DNA from: an uncultured Lysobacteraceae bacterium
Lineage (GTDB): Bacteria; Pseudomonadota; Gammaproteobacteria; Xanthomonadales; Xanthomonadaceae
DNA length: 64,000 nt
Direction: 5' to 3'
Assembly (NCBI GenBank): GCA_946480825.1
Contig: CAMLLG010000003.1
Span: 1 to 64,000, forward strand
Part shown: positions 56,659 through 64,000 of the stretch, one piece after another
Numbering within the stretch: position 1 is the stretch's first letter
Layout: each line of letters starts with the position of its first letter
Position numbers and translations under genes: made by a program
The notes under the pieces: model-generated
Database searches by the model: none
The model's input: the letters and a program-made list of their open reading frames with translations, nothing else
What the model was told of the DNA's origin: nothing

Positions 56659-59205
56659 TCAGCGCAGCGCGGGCCGCGATCCGTTCAGGCGGACGGCGAG
56701 CCGGTCCTCGCGGGCCCAGTCGGGCAACGCATGTGGCGGGCAATCGCCGTCGACCGCCGATTCGCCGCAGGGCGTGCCGCGCAACAGATCGGCGCCCAAC
56801 CGAAGCGCAGGGCCGGCACCATCGAGCGCGGAGACCCGGTCCACCACCTGTCGCGCCGCCTGCAGCCGGCGCGGATCGACACCGGGCAAACCGACGGCGT
56901 GGCTGGTCATCAACGCCAGCGCCTCGGCCTCCTGACGGCTGGGTGCGCGGAGGCGCAGCAGCGCATCGACTCTCGGCTGCAACACGGTCCAGGCGGCTGC
57001 GGGCTCGCCATCGAGCACGCGCTGACGCGCCGCGGCGATCAGGCCGTAATCGGTCTGCTCCGGACTGCGCTTGCCGTCGTTGCAGCGTTCGAGATACGCA
57101 TTCGCCCGATCCCGGCGCCGGGCTTCGGTCAGCACCCAGGCATGGAAGCAGGGATTGGGCGACGCGGTGATGTCCAACCCGGCGCGCTCCATCGCATCGA
57201 TGCCGTCGACCGCGGCGTCGATTTCGTCGCGCCAGAAATGCGACTCGACCTGCAGATAGAGCGCCCACGCGGACGCCCGCGGATGCGGATGCGGCGCCCG
57301 CTGCAGCACCGCGATCTCGGCCAGCGCCTCCTCGTAACGACGCGCACCGACGACCTCGGCGACCACGAAATACGGATGCAGGCTGTTCCCGCCGTCCAGC
57401 CGCGCGTCGCGGATGCGCTGTCGTGCGCGGTCGAGATGTTCGCGCCAGGCATCGGGTTGGTCCCGGTCGATCCGCGCCAACAGCAGCAGGGCCTCGATCT
57501 CGGCGCGCAGATGGCCGGACGCGCGCGCCTGCCCGACGATCGCCCGCAGTTGCGCGCGCCGCGCGGCCAGCGCGGGGCCGGGCACGATCGGCTCCGCCCG
57601 CTGCACCCACACCCGACTCTCGGCCGCCGATCCCGCATCACCGAGTCGATCGAAGCCCTCGGCGATCCGGATCTGCGCATCGGCCGCCGCCCTGCGCTCG
57701 CCGCGATGCATGTGCAGCGGCCCGAGATTGGCCTCCAGCCGCAGCGCGGCGTGCGGCCAGCCCGCGCGCCGCGCGATCGCGCTCGCGCGCTCGATCTCAT
57801 ACTGCGCGCGTTCCAGTTCCTGCAGACGCAGCAGCGCGAGGATCATCGCGTCTTCCTGCTCCAGCCACTCGCCCGCACCCGCAGGCTGCGCGGACAGCCG
57901 TTCGATCTCGCGCAGCGCATCGCGCAACTGCAGGCGTTCGACGCGGGCGACCATGCCCGCGCGCGGACACGGGCGGGCACCGAGCCGGTCGGGCGCGATC
58001 CGCGCGAGCAACCGCTCGATCCGGCAACGACGCACCGGATCGGCATCGCGATCGGGCACGAGCGATTGCGCAGCCGCGCGCGCGTCCTCGGCGCGTCCCA
58101 GATCGAACAACAAGCCGGCCAGCGCGATCCGCGCATCGGTCATGCCGGTCTCCAGCGTCAGCGCGCGCCGGAATTCCAGCAGTGCCGTGGCGCGATCGAA
58201 CCGCGCCTCGGCCAGCCGGCCGGCGACATAGGCGTCGGTGGCCGCACCGGGCGAACGGGCCGACGCCGGCAGATGCCGCGCGAGCAGGGTCTGCAGCGCT
58301 TCGGGCAAGCCTTCGGCGGCGCCGCGATAGCGCTCGCGGATGCGGACGCGCCCCTGTTCGAGGGTGAGTTCCGCGTCCAGCGTCCGCCGGTCCATGCGTT
58401 CGATCCGCACCTGCAGATGCGGCCCGCGGAACGGATTCTCGACCTGCGCGCGCTGGAAGACGACGACATCGACATCGCGCAGATGCGCCTGCTCGATGGT
58501 CTTGCGCAGCAGCGTGTCGCGCAGCCACGCGAGCGACGGCGGCGCCAGCACCGTCGCGCTCATCTCGATCTGCGGATCGAGCGCGATGACGCCCGCAGGC
58601 TGCAGCCATCGCCAGATCGGGATCGCCGCGAGGGCCAGACACGCCGCCAGTGCGACGAGGATCATCGGCCGCCACCGGCGACGTGGCGGCGCGAGCATGG
58701 ACGGCGCAACATCGGCGGACTGCGCGTCGGGGAACGCGCGTTCGTCCGAGATTGCATCGGACACCCGCGCATCGGACACCTGCCCGGCGACGGACGCGCC
58801 GCCGACCGGGACGTCATCGACCGATGCGGCGCCGGGTGTCGGCGTGACGCGGATCCAGGCCTCGTCCGGCACGACCAACAGATAGCCGCGCTTGCTGCGG
58901 GTCTGCAGGATGTCCTTGCCCGCTGGCCCGAGCGCGCGGCGGATCTGCCAGACGCAGTGGGTGATCGCGGCATCCTCGACCACCCGCCCGGCCCACACCG
59001 TTTCCAGGATGTCCTCGCGCGCGACCAGGGTATTGGCGCGTCGGGACAACAACAGCAGCAACGCTTCGGCGCGCGGCGTGAGCCCGCTCGGTCCCTGTTC
59101 GCTGGAGACGGCGCCGCGGTCGAGATCGACCGTCAGCGGCCCCAGCCTGAACCCGGTGAACACAGACGCGGCGCCCGCTCCCATCGGCTCATCCCATGCT
59201 GTCAT
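56659..59205 (-). CDS. CadC-like membrane transcription regulator with TPR-type periplasmic domain
   Basis: An 848-residue one-component regulator. An OmpR/CadC-type winged helix comes first (about 15-110, PLTVDLDRGAVSSEQGPSGLTPRAEALLLLL, VWAGRVVEDAAITHCVWQIRRAL, SKRGYLL), then an acidic linker, one membrane helix (ILVALAACLALAAIPIW, about 180-200) and about 640 residues of helical TPR-like repeats that should lie in the periplasm. Such proteins bind DNA from the membrane; the signal is unknown. Three direct copies of GCGTTACAT lie immediately upstream and may be its own operators. ATG 59184 with GGGATGAG upstream is an alternative start. Confidence 0.85.
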   Translation of the reverse strand: MTAWDEPMGAGAASVFTGFRLGPLTVDLDRGAVSSEQGPSGLTPRAEALLLLLSRRANTLVAREDILETVWAGRVVEDAAITHCVWQIRRALGPAGKDILQTRSKRGYLLVVPDEAWIRVTPTPGAASVDDVPVGGASVAGQVSDARVSDAISDERAFPDAQSADVAPSMLAPPRRRWRPMILVALAACLALAAIPIWRWLQPAGVIALDPQIEMSATVLAPPSLAWLRDTLLRKTIEQAHLRDVDVVVFQRAQVENPFRGPHLQVRIERMDRRTLDAELTLEQGRVRIRERYRGAAEGLPEALQTLLARHLPASARSPGAATDAYVAGRLAEARFDRATALLEFRRALTLETGMTDARIALAGLLFDLGRAEDARAAAQSLVPDRDADPVRRCRIERLLARIAPDRLGARPCPRAGMVARVERLQLRDALREIERLSAQPAGAGEWLEQEDAMILALLRLQELERAQYEIERASAIARRAGWPHAALRLEANLGPLHMHRGERRAAADAQIRIAEGFDRLGDAGSAAESRVWVQRAEPIVPGPALAARRAQLRAIVGQARASGHLRAEIEALLLLARIDRDQPDAWREHLDRARQRIRDARLDGGNSLHPYFVVAEVVGARRYEEALAEIAVLQRAPHPHPRASAWALYLQVESHFWRDEIDAAVDGIDAMERAGLDITASPNPCFHAWVLTEARRRDRANAYLERCNDGKRSPEQTDYGLIAAARQRVLDGEPAAAWTVLQPRVDALLRLRAPSRQEAEALALMTSHAVGLPGVDPRRLQAARQVVDRVSALDGAGPALRLGADLLRGTPCGESAVDGDCPPHALPDWAREDRLAVRLNGSRPALR

Positions 59206-59230
59206 CGGCCGAGTCTAGAGCGTCGCGCAT

Positions 59231-59270
59231 GCGTTTACATGTGCGTTACATCGATGCGGGCGCGTTACAT
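59231..59270. repeat. Three GCGTTACAT direct repeats upstream of the CadC-like gene
   Basis: Copies at 59231-59240 (with one extra T), 59243-59251 and 59262-59270, starting 26 bp upstream of the regulator's start codon. Direct repeats are the usual operator form for OmpR/CadC-type winged helices. A further copy in the opposite orientation (ATGTAACGC) lies at 61239-61247, about 100 bp upstream of the DUF4349 gene. Confidence 0.6.
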
Positions 59271-59307
59271 CGCCGTCGGCGCGGTACAGAGACGCAGCGC
59301 ACGGCCC

Positions 59308-59868
59308 TCAACGCCGCCGGTTGGCAGGGAACGCCGGCAGCGAGTCCAGAAACGCCTGCGATGCGCCGCGGAATCGGACGTAGCGGTCGTCCATCTTTCT
59401 GGCCACGAGCAGGCGCGCACCGAACAGGCCGGCGACGATCGCGACGATGAACAGCAGGATGCCGAGCGCGAAATAATCGGTGCCCGAAAACGCCACCAGC
59501 AGACCTACGAAAAAGGCGCCGAACGCACCGAGGATCACGCGATTGCGGCGCCGGGCGTGCGCGGCGCACAGCGCCACCGCATGCTCGCTCTTCTTGCGCG
59601 CGATCAGCGCGATGATGGCGTACAGCAGGATGCCGATGAGGATCAGCAGATACAGCCACGGCGTGTGCCAGTAGAACTTGCGCGGTTTCACCGTGCCGGT
59701 CACGTGCGCGTTGCATTTCACGCAACGCCGCGGCAGCGGTTTGTCGCGCATCACCACCAGATCCTTGCCGTCGCGCCAGGCGACGCCGCCGTCGTTCTCC
59801 ACGGGCTGCGCCCAGGCGTCGACACGGGCTTCCGGCGGACTGTACGGGTTGAACGATTGCGGTTGCAT
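59308..59868 (-). CDS. Membrane protein with Cys motif, paralog A
   Basis: A 186-residue protein beginning with NPYSPPEARVD, a short cytoplasmic part with CVKCNAH and a later C-A-A-H, and hydrophobic segments (WLYLLILIGILLYAIIALIA, then ILGAFGAFFVGLLVAF and ILLFIVAIVAGLFGARLL). The Cys/His spacing suggests a small metal site. It shares layout and motifs (PPEAR, MRDKPLPRRCVKCNA) with the gene at 61251-61913. Family name not recognised. Confidence 0.75.
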   Translation of the reverse strand: MQPQSFNPYSPPEARVDAWAQPVENDGGVAWRDGKDLVVMRDKPLPRRCVKCNAHVTGTVKPRKFYWHTPWLYLLILIGILLYAIIALIARKKSEHAVALCAAHARRRNRVILGAFGAFFVGLLVAFSGTDYFALGILLFIVAIVAGLFGARLLVARKMDDRYVRFRGASQAFLDSLPAFPANRRR

Positions 59869-60012
59869 GCGCCCCTCGGCATGTCGACGAAAGGCGGCAT
59901 TCTAGCGGCGGCCGGTGTCGATGCGCGGGCGCGGTGAACCGTGCCCCACGCATCGACACGCATCGACGACTCCGGCCGACGATCACTCCACCTGCGACCA
60001 CTCCACCTGCGG

Positions 60013-61140
60013 TCACTCTGCCGCGGGCGGCGGCGGCGGCATCGCGCGGGCGGGACGACGCGTGCGCAGCCAGCGACGCAGGCCGTACACGCCCAGACCC
60101 AGGGCCAGCCACAGCGGCCACACGTGGATCAGTGCGATCACCAGATCCAGCACGCCGTACCAGCCGACGCGCAGCGCTTCGACGAGACGCGCGAAGAAGC
60201 CCGGGCTGTGCTTGCGGAACACCGCCTCGACATCGGCCATCTCGGTCTGCCGGATCTTCGACAACTGGTGCAGCGACAGCGTGATCGTGCTGAAGGCGAC
60301 ACGGTCCTCGAACTGCTTCTGTTCGATCAGCGCTTCGTCGCGCTGCAGCCTGGCGCCGGTGCGGGCCGCGATCACGTCGGCCTTGCGGTCGAGACGATCG
60401 CCGTCGCGCACGGCATCGCCGAGCGCCTGCTGCGCCTGCTGCTCGCGCTGCCACGCCAACTGCCGACGCAGCAGATCGAACTGCGCATCGGCGGCCTGGA
60501 AGCCGCGCTGGTCGAGGAATTCCATCTGCGAGGCGATCGCGCGCAGAAAGGTCTGGGTGTTCTCGCTCGGCACGCGCACGGTGAGGCTGCCGCGGACCGT
60601 GTACTCGGCCAGTTCGATCAGCTTGCCGTCGCCGGCCGGGCGACGCTGCACGTTGAGGGTCTGCGCCGAGATGTCGTTGGCGACCACGAAGCCGCCCTGC
60701 TGTGCGGCGGCATCTTCGATGGCGAGCGCGGAGGAGTAGACGTCCTTCACCCGGAACTGCGCCTGTGCGGTGCGGATGAACTTGCGTTCGCCATCCTCGT
60801 AGGTGACGGCGCTGGAACTGATCTGGCCGGCATCGACGCGGGTCTCGGTCTCGACCTCCTGGCGCCGTGCGGCCGCCTGATCGGCGAATGCGTCCGAGGA
60901 CGCTTTCGCGACTTCGGCGGACGCGGCGGCATCGGCGGCCACGGCCTGCGGGGCAGGCGCTTCCATCGGCGCCGACGCGGGCATCGCCCCGCCCATCGCC
61001 TTGTCGGCGGTCTCTTCGTATGCGGCCGATTCGGCGGCGCTTTCCTGCCTGCTGCAGGCGGCGATGGCGAACGACAGCGCGGCCGTGAGGCCGCAGACGA
61101 GCGCGTGGCGCAGGAACGCCTTCGAACGGTTGGCACGCAT
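60013..61140 (-). CDS. DUF4349 lipoprotein
   Basis: A 375-residue lipoprotein (lipobox SFAIAAC, Cys 29) with an Ala-rich linker, then the DUF4349 domain: FIRTAQAQFRVKDVYSSALAIEDAAAQQGGFV, SLTVRVPSENTQTFLRAIA, a helical coiled region (about 220-290) and a C-terminal membrane helix (LDLVIALIHVWPLWLALGLGVYGL) followed by a basic and Pro-rich tail. Anchored at both ends to the membrane system; function unknown. Two related Cys-motif membrane proteins flank it on the same strand. The start ATG is followed by a plausible signal; the long frame upstream is spurious. Confidence 0.88.
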   Translation of the reverse strand: MRANRSKAFLRHALVCGLTAALSFAIAACSRQESAAESAAYEETADKAMGGAMPASAPMEAPAPQAVAADAAASAEVAKASSDAFADQAAARRQEVETETRVDAGQISSSAVTYEDGERKFIRTAQAQFRVKDVYSSALAIEDAAAQQGGFVVANDISAQTLNVQRRPAGDGKLIELAEYTVRGSLTVRVPSENTQTFLRAIASQMEFLDQRGFQAADAQFDLLRRQLAWQREQQAQQALGDAVRDGDRLDRKADVIAARTGARLQRDEALIEQKQFEDRVAFSTITLSLHQLSKIRQTEMADVEAVFRKHSPGFFARLVEALRVGWYGVLDLVIALIHVWPLWLALGLGVYGLRRWLRTRRPARAMPPPPPAAE

Positions 61141-61250
61141 GTGGACTCCCCGGTGATCGAGCGGTGGCGGTGACGACGACGGCGTTCGGAAACGTACCGG
61201 ATCGCCGAGCGGGGTTAGCGCAAACCGGCCAAGCCGCAATGTAACGCGTG

Positions 61251-61913
61251 TCACTGCTTTTTCGCGCGGGGTTTCAAGTAGTGCAGTCTGTACTCGGGGA
61301 GCATCGGCAGGCTGCGCAGGAATGCCTCGTCGCAGTCGCCGAACAGGCTGTAGCGCGCATCGATGCGGACTGCGGTCAGAACCCGCCCACGCGACCACGC
61401 GAGAACGACGGTCAGCGTGCCCAACAGAAACATCGGCGCGAGCGTATCGACGACGAACGGTGACAGCAGCGCCGCGACGAACAGCGCAATCGCGAACCAG
61501 ATCGATCGGCGACGGTCGCGGCGATGGCGTTCGCACAGTCCGATCGAGTGGCGCGCCGTGCGGCGCAGCGCGATGCTGGCGATCAGCGACACAAGAAGAC
61601 TCAGGGGCACAGCGACCAGCAACCATCCGACCTGCGTTGACGGCACCAGCGGCGCCGCCATGGCCACGACGGGAATCGCCAGCAGGGGCGCGTAAACCCA
61701 CTTGGTGACCCAGCGGAATCGCCGCTCGCGCATTCCGTCGGCGGCGTCCGCATTGCACTTCACGCAGCGGATCGGCAGCGGCGCATCGCGCATCACCACG
61801 AGCATGGCGCCGTGACGCCAACAGGTCTGACCCTCCGGCTCCGAAGCGAGCGGCACCGCGGCGATCCGCGCCTCGGGCGGGCGGTAGGGATCGTCCTCGT
61901 CGCGCTCGTCCAT
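61251..61913 (-). CDS. Membrane protein with Cys motif, paralog B
   Basis: A 220-residue protein with the same plan as the one at 59308-59868: DPYRPPEARIA, VVMRDAPLPIRCVKCNA, several membrane helices (VYAPLLAIPVVAMAAPLV, WLLVAVPLSLLVSLIASIAL, IWFAIALFVAALLSPFVV) and a C-terminal SLFGDCDEAFLRSLPMLPEY that mirrors the FRGASQAFLDSLPAFP of paralog A. Not assigned to a named family. Encoded 22 bp after the thiolase. Confidence 0.75.
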   Translation of the reverse strand: MDERDEDDPYRPPEARIAAVPLASEPEGQTCWRHGAMLVVMRDAPLPIRCVKCNADAADGMRERRFRWVTKWVYAPLLAIPVVAMAAPLVPSTQVGWLLVAVPLSLLVSLIASIALRRTARHSIGLCERHRRDRRRSIWFAIALFVAALLSPFVVDTLAPMFLLGTLTVVLAWSRGRVLTAVRIDARYSLFGDCDEAFLRSLPMLPEYRLHYLKPRAKKQ

Positions 61914-61935
61914 GGTCGCGACCCCACGCGCGCGA

Positions 61936-63216
61936 TCAGCGCTCGAGAATCGCGACCACGCCCATGCCGCCGGCGGTGCAGATCGAGATCAGGCAGCGGC
62001 CGCCGCCGCGTTCCTTGAGTTGCTTGGCGGCGGTGGCGACCACGCGCGCACCGGTGGCGGCGAAGGGATGCCCCGCGGCCAACGAGGAACCGAGCGGATT
62101 GATCTTCGCCGGGTCGATCGCGCCCAGCGGCGCGTCCAGACCGAGGCGGGTCTTGCAGTAGTCGGCGCTTTCCCACGCGCGCAGCGTGCACAGCACCTGC
62201 GCGGCGAAAGCCTCGTGGATTTCGTAGATGTCGAAATCCTGCAGCGAGAGATGGTTGCGGGCGAGCATCTCGGCGACCGCGACCGTCGGCGCCATCAGCA
62301 GGCCTTCGCCATGGACGAAATCGACCGCGGACACGTGCGCATCGCGGAGGTGGCACAGCACTTCGTGACCGTTCTTCGCGGCCCATTCGTCGGACGCGAC
62401 GAGACAGGCGGCGGCGCCGTCGGTCAGCGGCGTCGAATTGCCGGCGGTGAGCGTGCCGCGGCCGGAGCTGCGGTCGAACGCGGGCTTCAGCGTCGCCAGT
62501 TTTTCCAGCGTGGTGTCGGCGCGCAGGATGTTGTCGCGCGAGACGCCGCGGAAATTCACCACGAGGTCGTCGAAGAAACCGCGCTCGTAGGCGGCCGCGA
62601 GTTTGTGGTGCGACGACAGCGCCCAGGCGTCCTGCGCCTCGCGCTCGATCTTCCATTCCTTGGCCATGTCCTCGCAGTGTTCGCCCATCGACTTGCCGGT
62701 GCGCGGCTCGCCGACGCCGGGGAATTCCGGCTTCAGTTCGCGCAGGGAGAACCCTTTGACGAAGCGGCCGAGACGCTGCATCGGCGTCTTCGCCGCGGCC
62801 ACCGACAGCAGCCGGCGGCGGAAGGCCTGGCTGTGCACGATCGGCACATCGGAGGTGGTGTCGGAACCGCCGCCGATGCCGGCCTCGATCTGGCCGGTGG
62901 CGATCTTGTTGGCGACGGTGATGATGGTGTCGAGCGACGTGCCGCAGGCGCGCTGCAGGGTGATGCCCGGCGTCAGCGGCGACAGGCCGGAGGACAGCGT
63001 GGCTTCGCGACCGATGTTCCAATCGCTGCTGTGCTTGAGCACCGCGCCCATCGCGACTTCGCCCAGTTGCCGGCCCTGCAGGCCGAATTTCTCGACCACC
63101 GCGCCGAGCGTGCGGACCGACATTCCGAGGTTGCCGACATCGGCATAGGCCGTGTTCTGGCGGCAGAAGGGAATGCGGGCGCCGCCCAGGACGGCGACGG
63201 GACGACCATGCAGCAT
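61936..63216 (-). CDS. Acetyl-CoA C-acyltransferase (FadI-like thiolase)
   Basis: A 426-residue thiolase. The acyl-accepting Cys 91 lies in LQRACGTSLD, the catalytic His in IHEAFAAQVL, and the second Cys in CTAGGMGVV; GNSTPLTDGAAA is also characteristic. The sequence most resembles FadI, the beta-subunit of the anaerobic-type beta-oxidation complex, though a biosynthetic acetoacetyl-CoA role cannot be excluded. No hydratase/dehydrogenase partner is adjacent. ATG 63216 has GAGAGGTG five bases upstream. Confidence 0.9.
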   Translation of the reverse strand: MLHGRPVAVLGGARIPFCRQNTAYADVGNLGMSVRTLGAVVEKFGLQGRQLGEVAMGAVLKHSSDWNIGREATLSSGLSPLTPGITLQRACGTSLDTIITVANKIATGQIEAGIGGGSDTTSDVPIVHSQAFRRRLLSVAAAKTPMQRLGRFVKGFSLRELKPEFPGVGEPRTGKSMGEHCEDMAKEWKIEREAQDAWALSSHHKLAAAYERGFFDDLVVNFRGVSRDNILRADTTLEKLATLKPAFDRSSGRGTLTAGNSTPLTDGAAACLVASDEWAAKNGHEVLCHLRDAHVSAVDFVHGEGLLMAPTVAVAEMLARNHLSLQDFDIYEIHEAFAAQVLCTLRAWESADYCKTRLGLDAPLGAIDPAKINPLGSSLAAGHPFAATGARVVATAAKQLKERGGGRCLISICTAGGMGVVAILER

Positions 63217-63367
63217 CGGACACCTCTCGAAGAATGATCGCGCCGTCGGAACCGTGGCGCGCGGAGCCATGGATTGGCGCTGTGGATTGGACCCGCAAAC
63301 GCTGGAGCAACGCCTCTAAAGAACGCCTCCGAGGGCTGTCCAGACGACGCGCGGGCATCGATCCGCG

Positions 63368-63373
63368 GATAAT
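63368..63373 (+). promoter_or_regulatory. -10 element candidate
   Basis: GATAAT, five of six bases of the sigma-70 -10 consensus, 41 bp before the start at 63415. No clear -35 at the expected distance. TGTAACGC follows at 63381-63388. Confidence 0.3.
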
Positions 63374-63414
63374 GCCCGAGTGTAACGCCGCGCCCCTCCC
63401 CGGCCAACGAGACC

Positions 63415-64000
63415 ATGACCACAGAACCGACCGCCGCCGCCGGCACCGCTCCCGACAAGTCGCCGAAAAGGATGGTGCGCGGTGCGCTCGCAATGGAATT
63501 GACGCCGGGATCGCAGCCGGGCCGCGCCGCATTGCGGCAGATCGAAGCCGGCGCGCTGGCCGGACGCGTGGGCCGCGATCTCGCGACGCTGGCTCCGGAG
63601 GTCGCCGATCTGGATCTGGTGTTCGCCGGCGCCCACTACGACCCCGCGGAAATGCTGCGGCCGGGCTGGCCGCTGCATCGACGGCTGGAAGAACTGCATG
63701 CGCGCGCGCCGCAGGCCGAAGGCCCGCGCGTCATCGCCTTCGGCGCCGATGCCGACGGCGTGGTCCCGCAACCGCTGCGCGCGGAACCGGAATTGCACGG
63801 CGGGCCGCTGCGGATCGTGCCGTTCCTGCTGGTGGGTGCGGCGGCGCAGGCGACCGCGGTGGCCGAGGCGTTCGAACGCGCGCTGCTGGAACGCGGCATG
63901 GCCGGCGCGGACACCGCCCTCACCGCGCAGGAGACGTTCGAAGCCCGGATCGAACACGCGCGCTACCTCACCGCCTACGATCTCACCGCGATGATGGCGC
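63415..64000 (+). CDS. Unrecognised conserved-looking protein (3' end outside window)
   Basis: The frame stays open for 195 codons to the window edge with strong GC3 bias, so it is a real gene. It begins MTTEPTAAAGTAPDK, then a soluble alpha/beta-type region (VADLDLVFAGAHYDPAEMLRPGWPLHRRLEELHARAP, RVIAFGADADGVVP, LRIVPFLLVGAAAQATAVAEAFERAL). No signal peptide, membrane helix or nucleotide motif in the visible part. I do not recognise the family. Divergent from the thiolase, 198 bp between starts. Confidence 0.75.
   Translation, partial: MTTEPTAAAGTAPDKSPKRMVRGALAMELTPGSQPGRAALRQIEAGALAGRVGRDLATLAPEVADLDLVFAGAHYDPAEMLRPGWPLHRRLEELHARAPQAEGPRVIAFGADADGVVPQPLRAEPELHGGPLRIVPFLLVGAAAQATAVAEAFERALLERGMAGADTALTAQETFEARIEHARYLTAYDLTAMMA

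Overview
The window looks like a piece of a high-GC gammaproteobacterial chromosome of the Xanthomonadaceae, most likely a Lysobacter-like organism. I infer this from the base composition, from three tandem outer-membrane proteins of the Xanthomonas Ax21 family, from the gpsA-secB-rhodanese and hemD-hemX-hemY blocks, and from the pairing of an NtrC-type two-component system with a duplicated-FtsX (ADOP-type) permease. No database search was possible; all family calls are by eye.

Positions 1-35730 (minus strand, read right to left) hold a large hybrid lipopeptide/polyketide cluster whose distal end lies beyond position 1. In order of transcription: an MbtH-like protein (35730-35515), a type II thioesterase (35508-34672), and five megasynthase genes, each of the last three overlaps being only a few bases. 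Gene 1 is FAAL-ACP-(C-A-T)x3, with specificity residues read as Ser, Val, Ala. Gene 2 is a TubC-like docking domain, then C-A-T with a luciferase-like monooxygenase inserted in an A domain read as Gly. Gene 3 is KS-AT-T-Cy-A-T with a thiazoline-oxidase domain inside an A domain read as Cys. Gene 4 is KS-AT-T. Gene 5 (incomplete) is C-pseudoA-acyl ligase-KR-T-C-A. Predicted backbone: fatty acyl-Ser-Val-Ala-(oxidised?) Gly-C2-thiazole-C2-(alpha-hydroxy acid?)-next residue. Two modules of gene 1 share a 2491-bp, almost identical repeat in which only the specificity core of the A domain differs.

Positions 35731-43681: a 0.7-kb divergent control region with a perfect palindrome and a textbook sigma-54 -24/-12 promoter leads into a plus-strand operon: membrane-fusion adaptor, ABC ATPase, large permease, NtrC-type response regulator (GAFTDA instead of GAFTGA) and its histidine kinase. 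This is most simply the export and control arm of the cluster.

Positions 43682-46503: three tandem Ax21-family beta-barrel genes, each followed by an almost identical rho-independent terminator.

Positions 46504-64000 are mainly housekeeping: gpsA, secB, a membrane rhodanese, an exported protein and a small thioesterase (minus); hemD, hemX and an unusually short hemY (plus); an mlaE-mlaF-mlaD-lipoprotein operon (plus) interrupted by a low-GC foreign-looking gene at 53660-54139; a CadC-like membrane regulator, two related Cys-rich membrane proteins around a DUF4349 lipoprotein, a FadI-like thiolase (minus), and the start of an unrecognised gene running off the right edge (plus).
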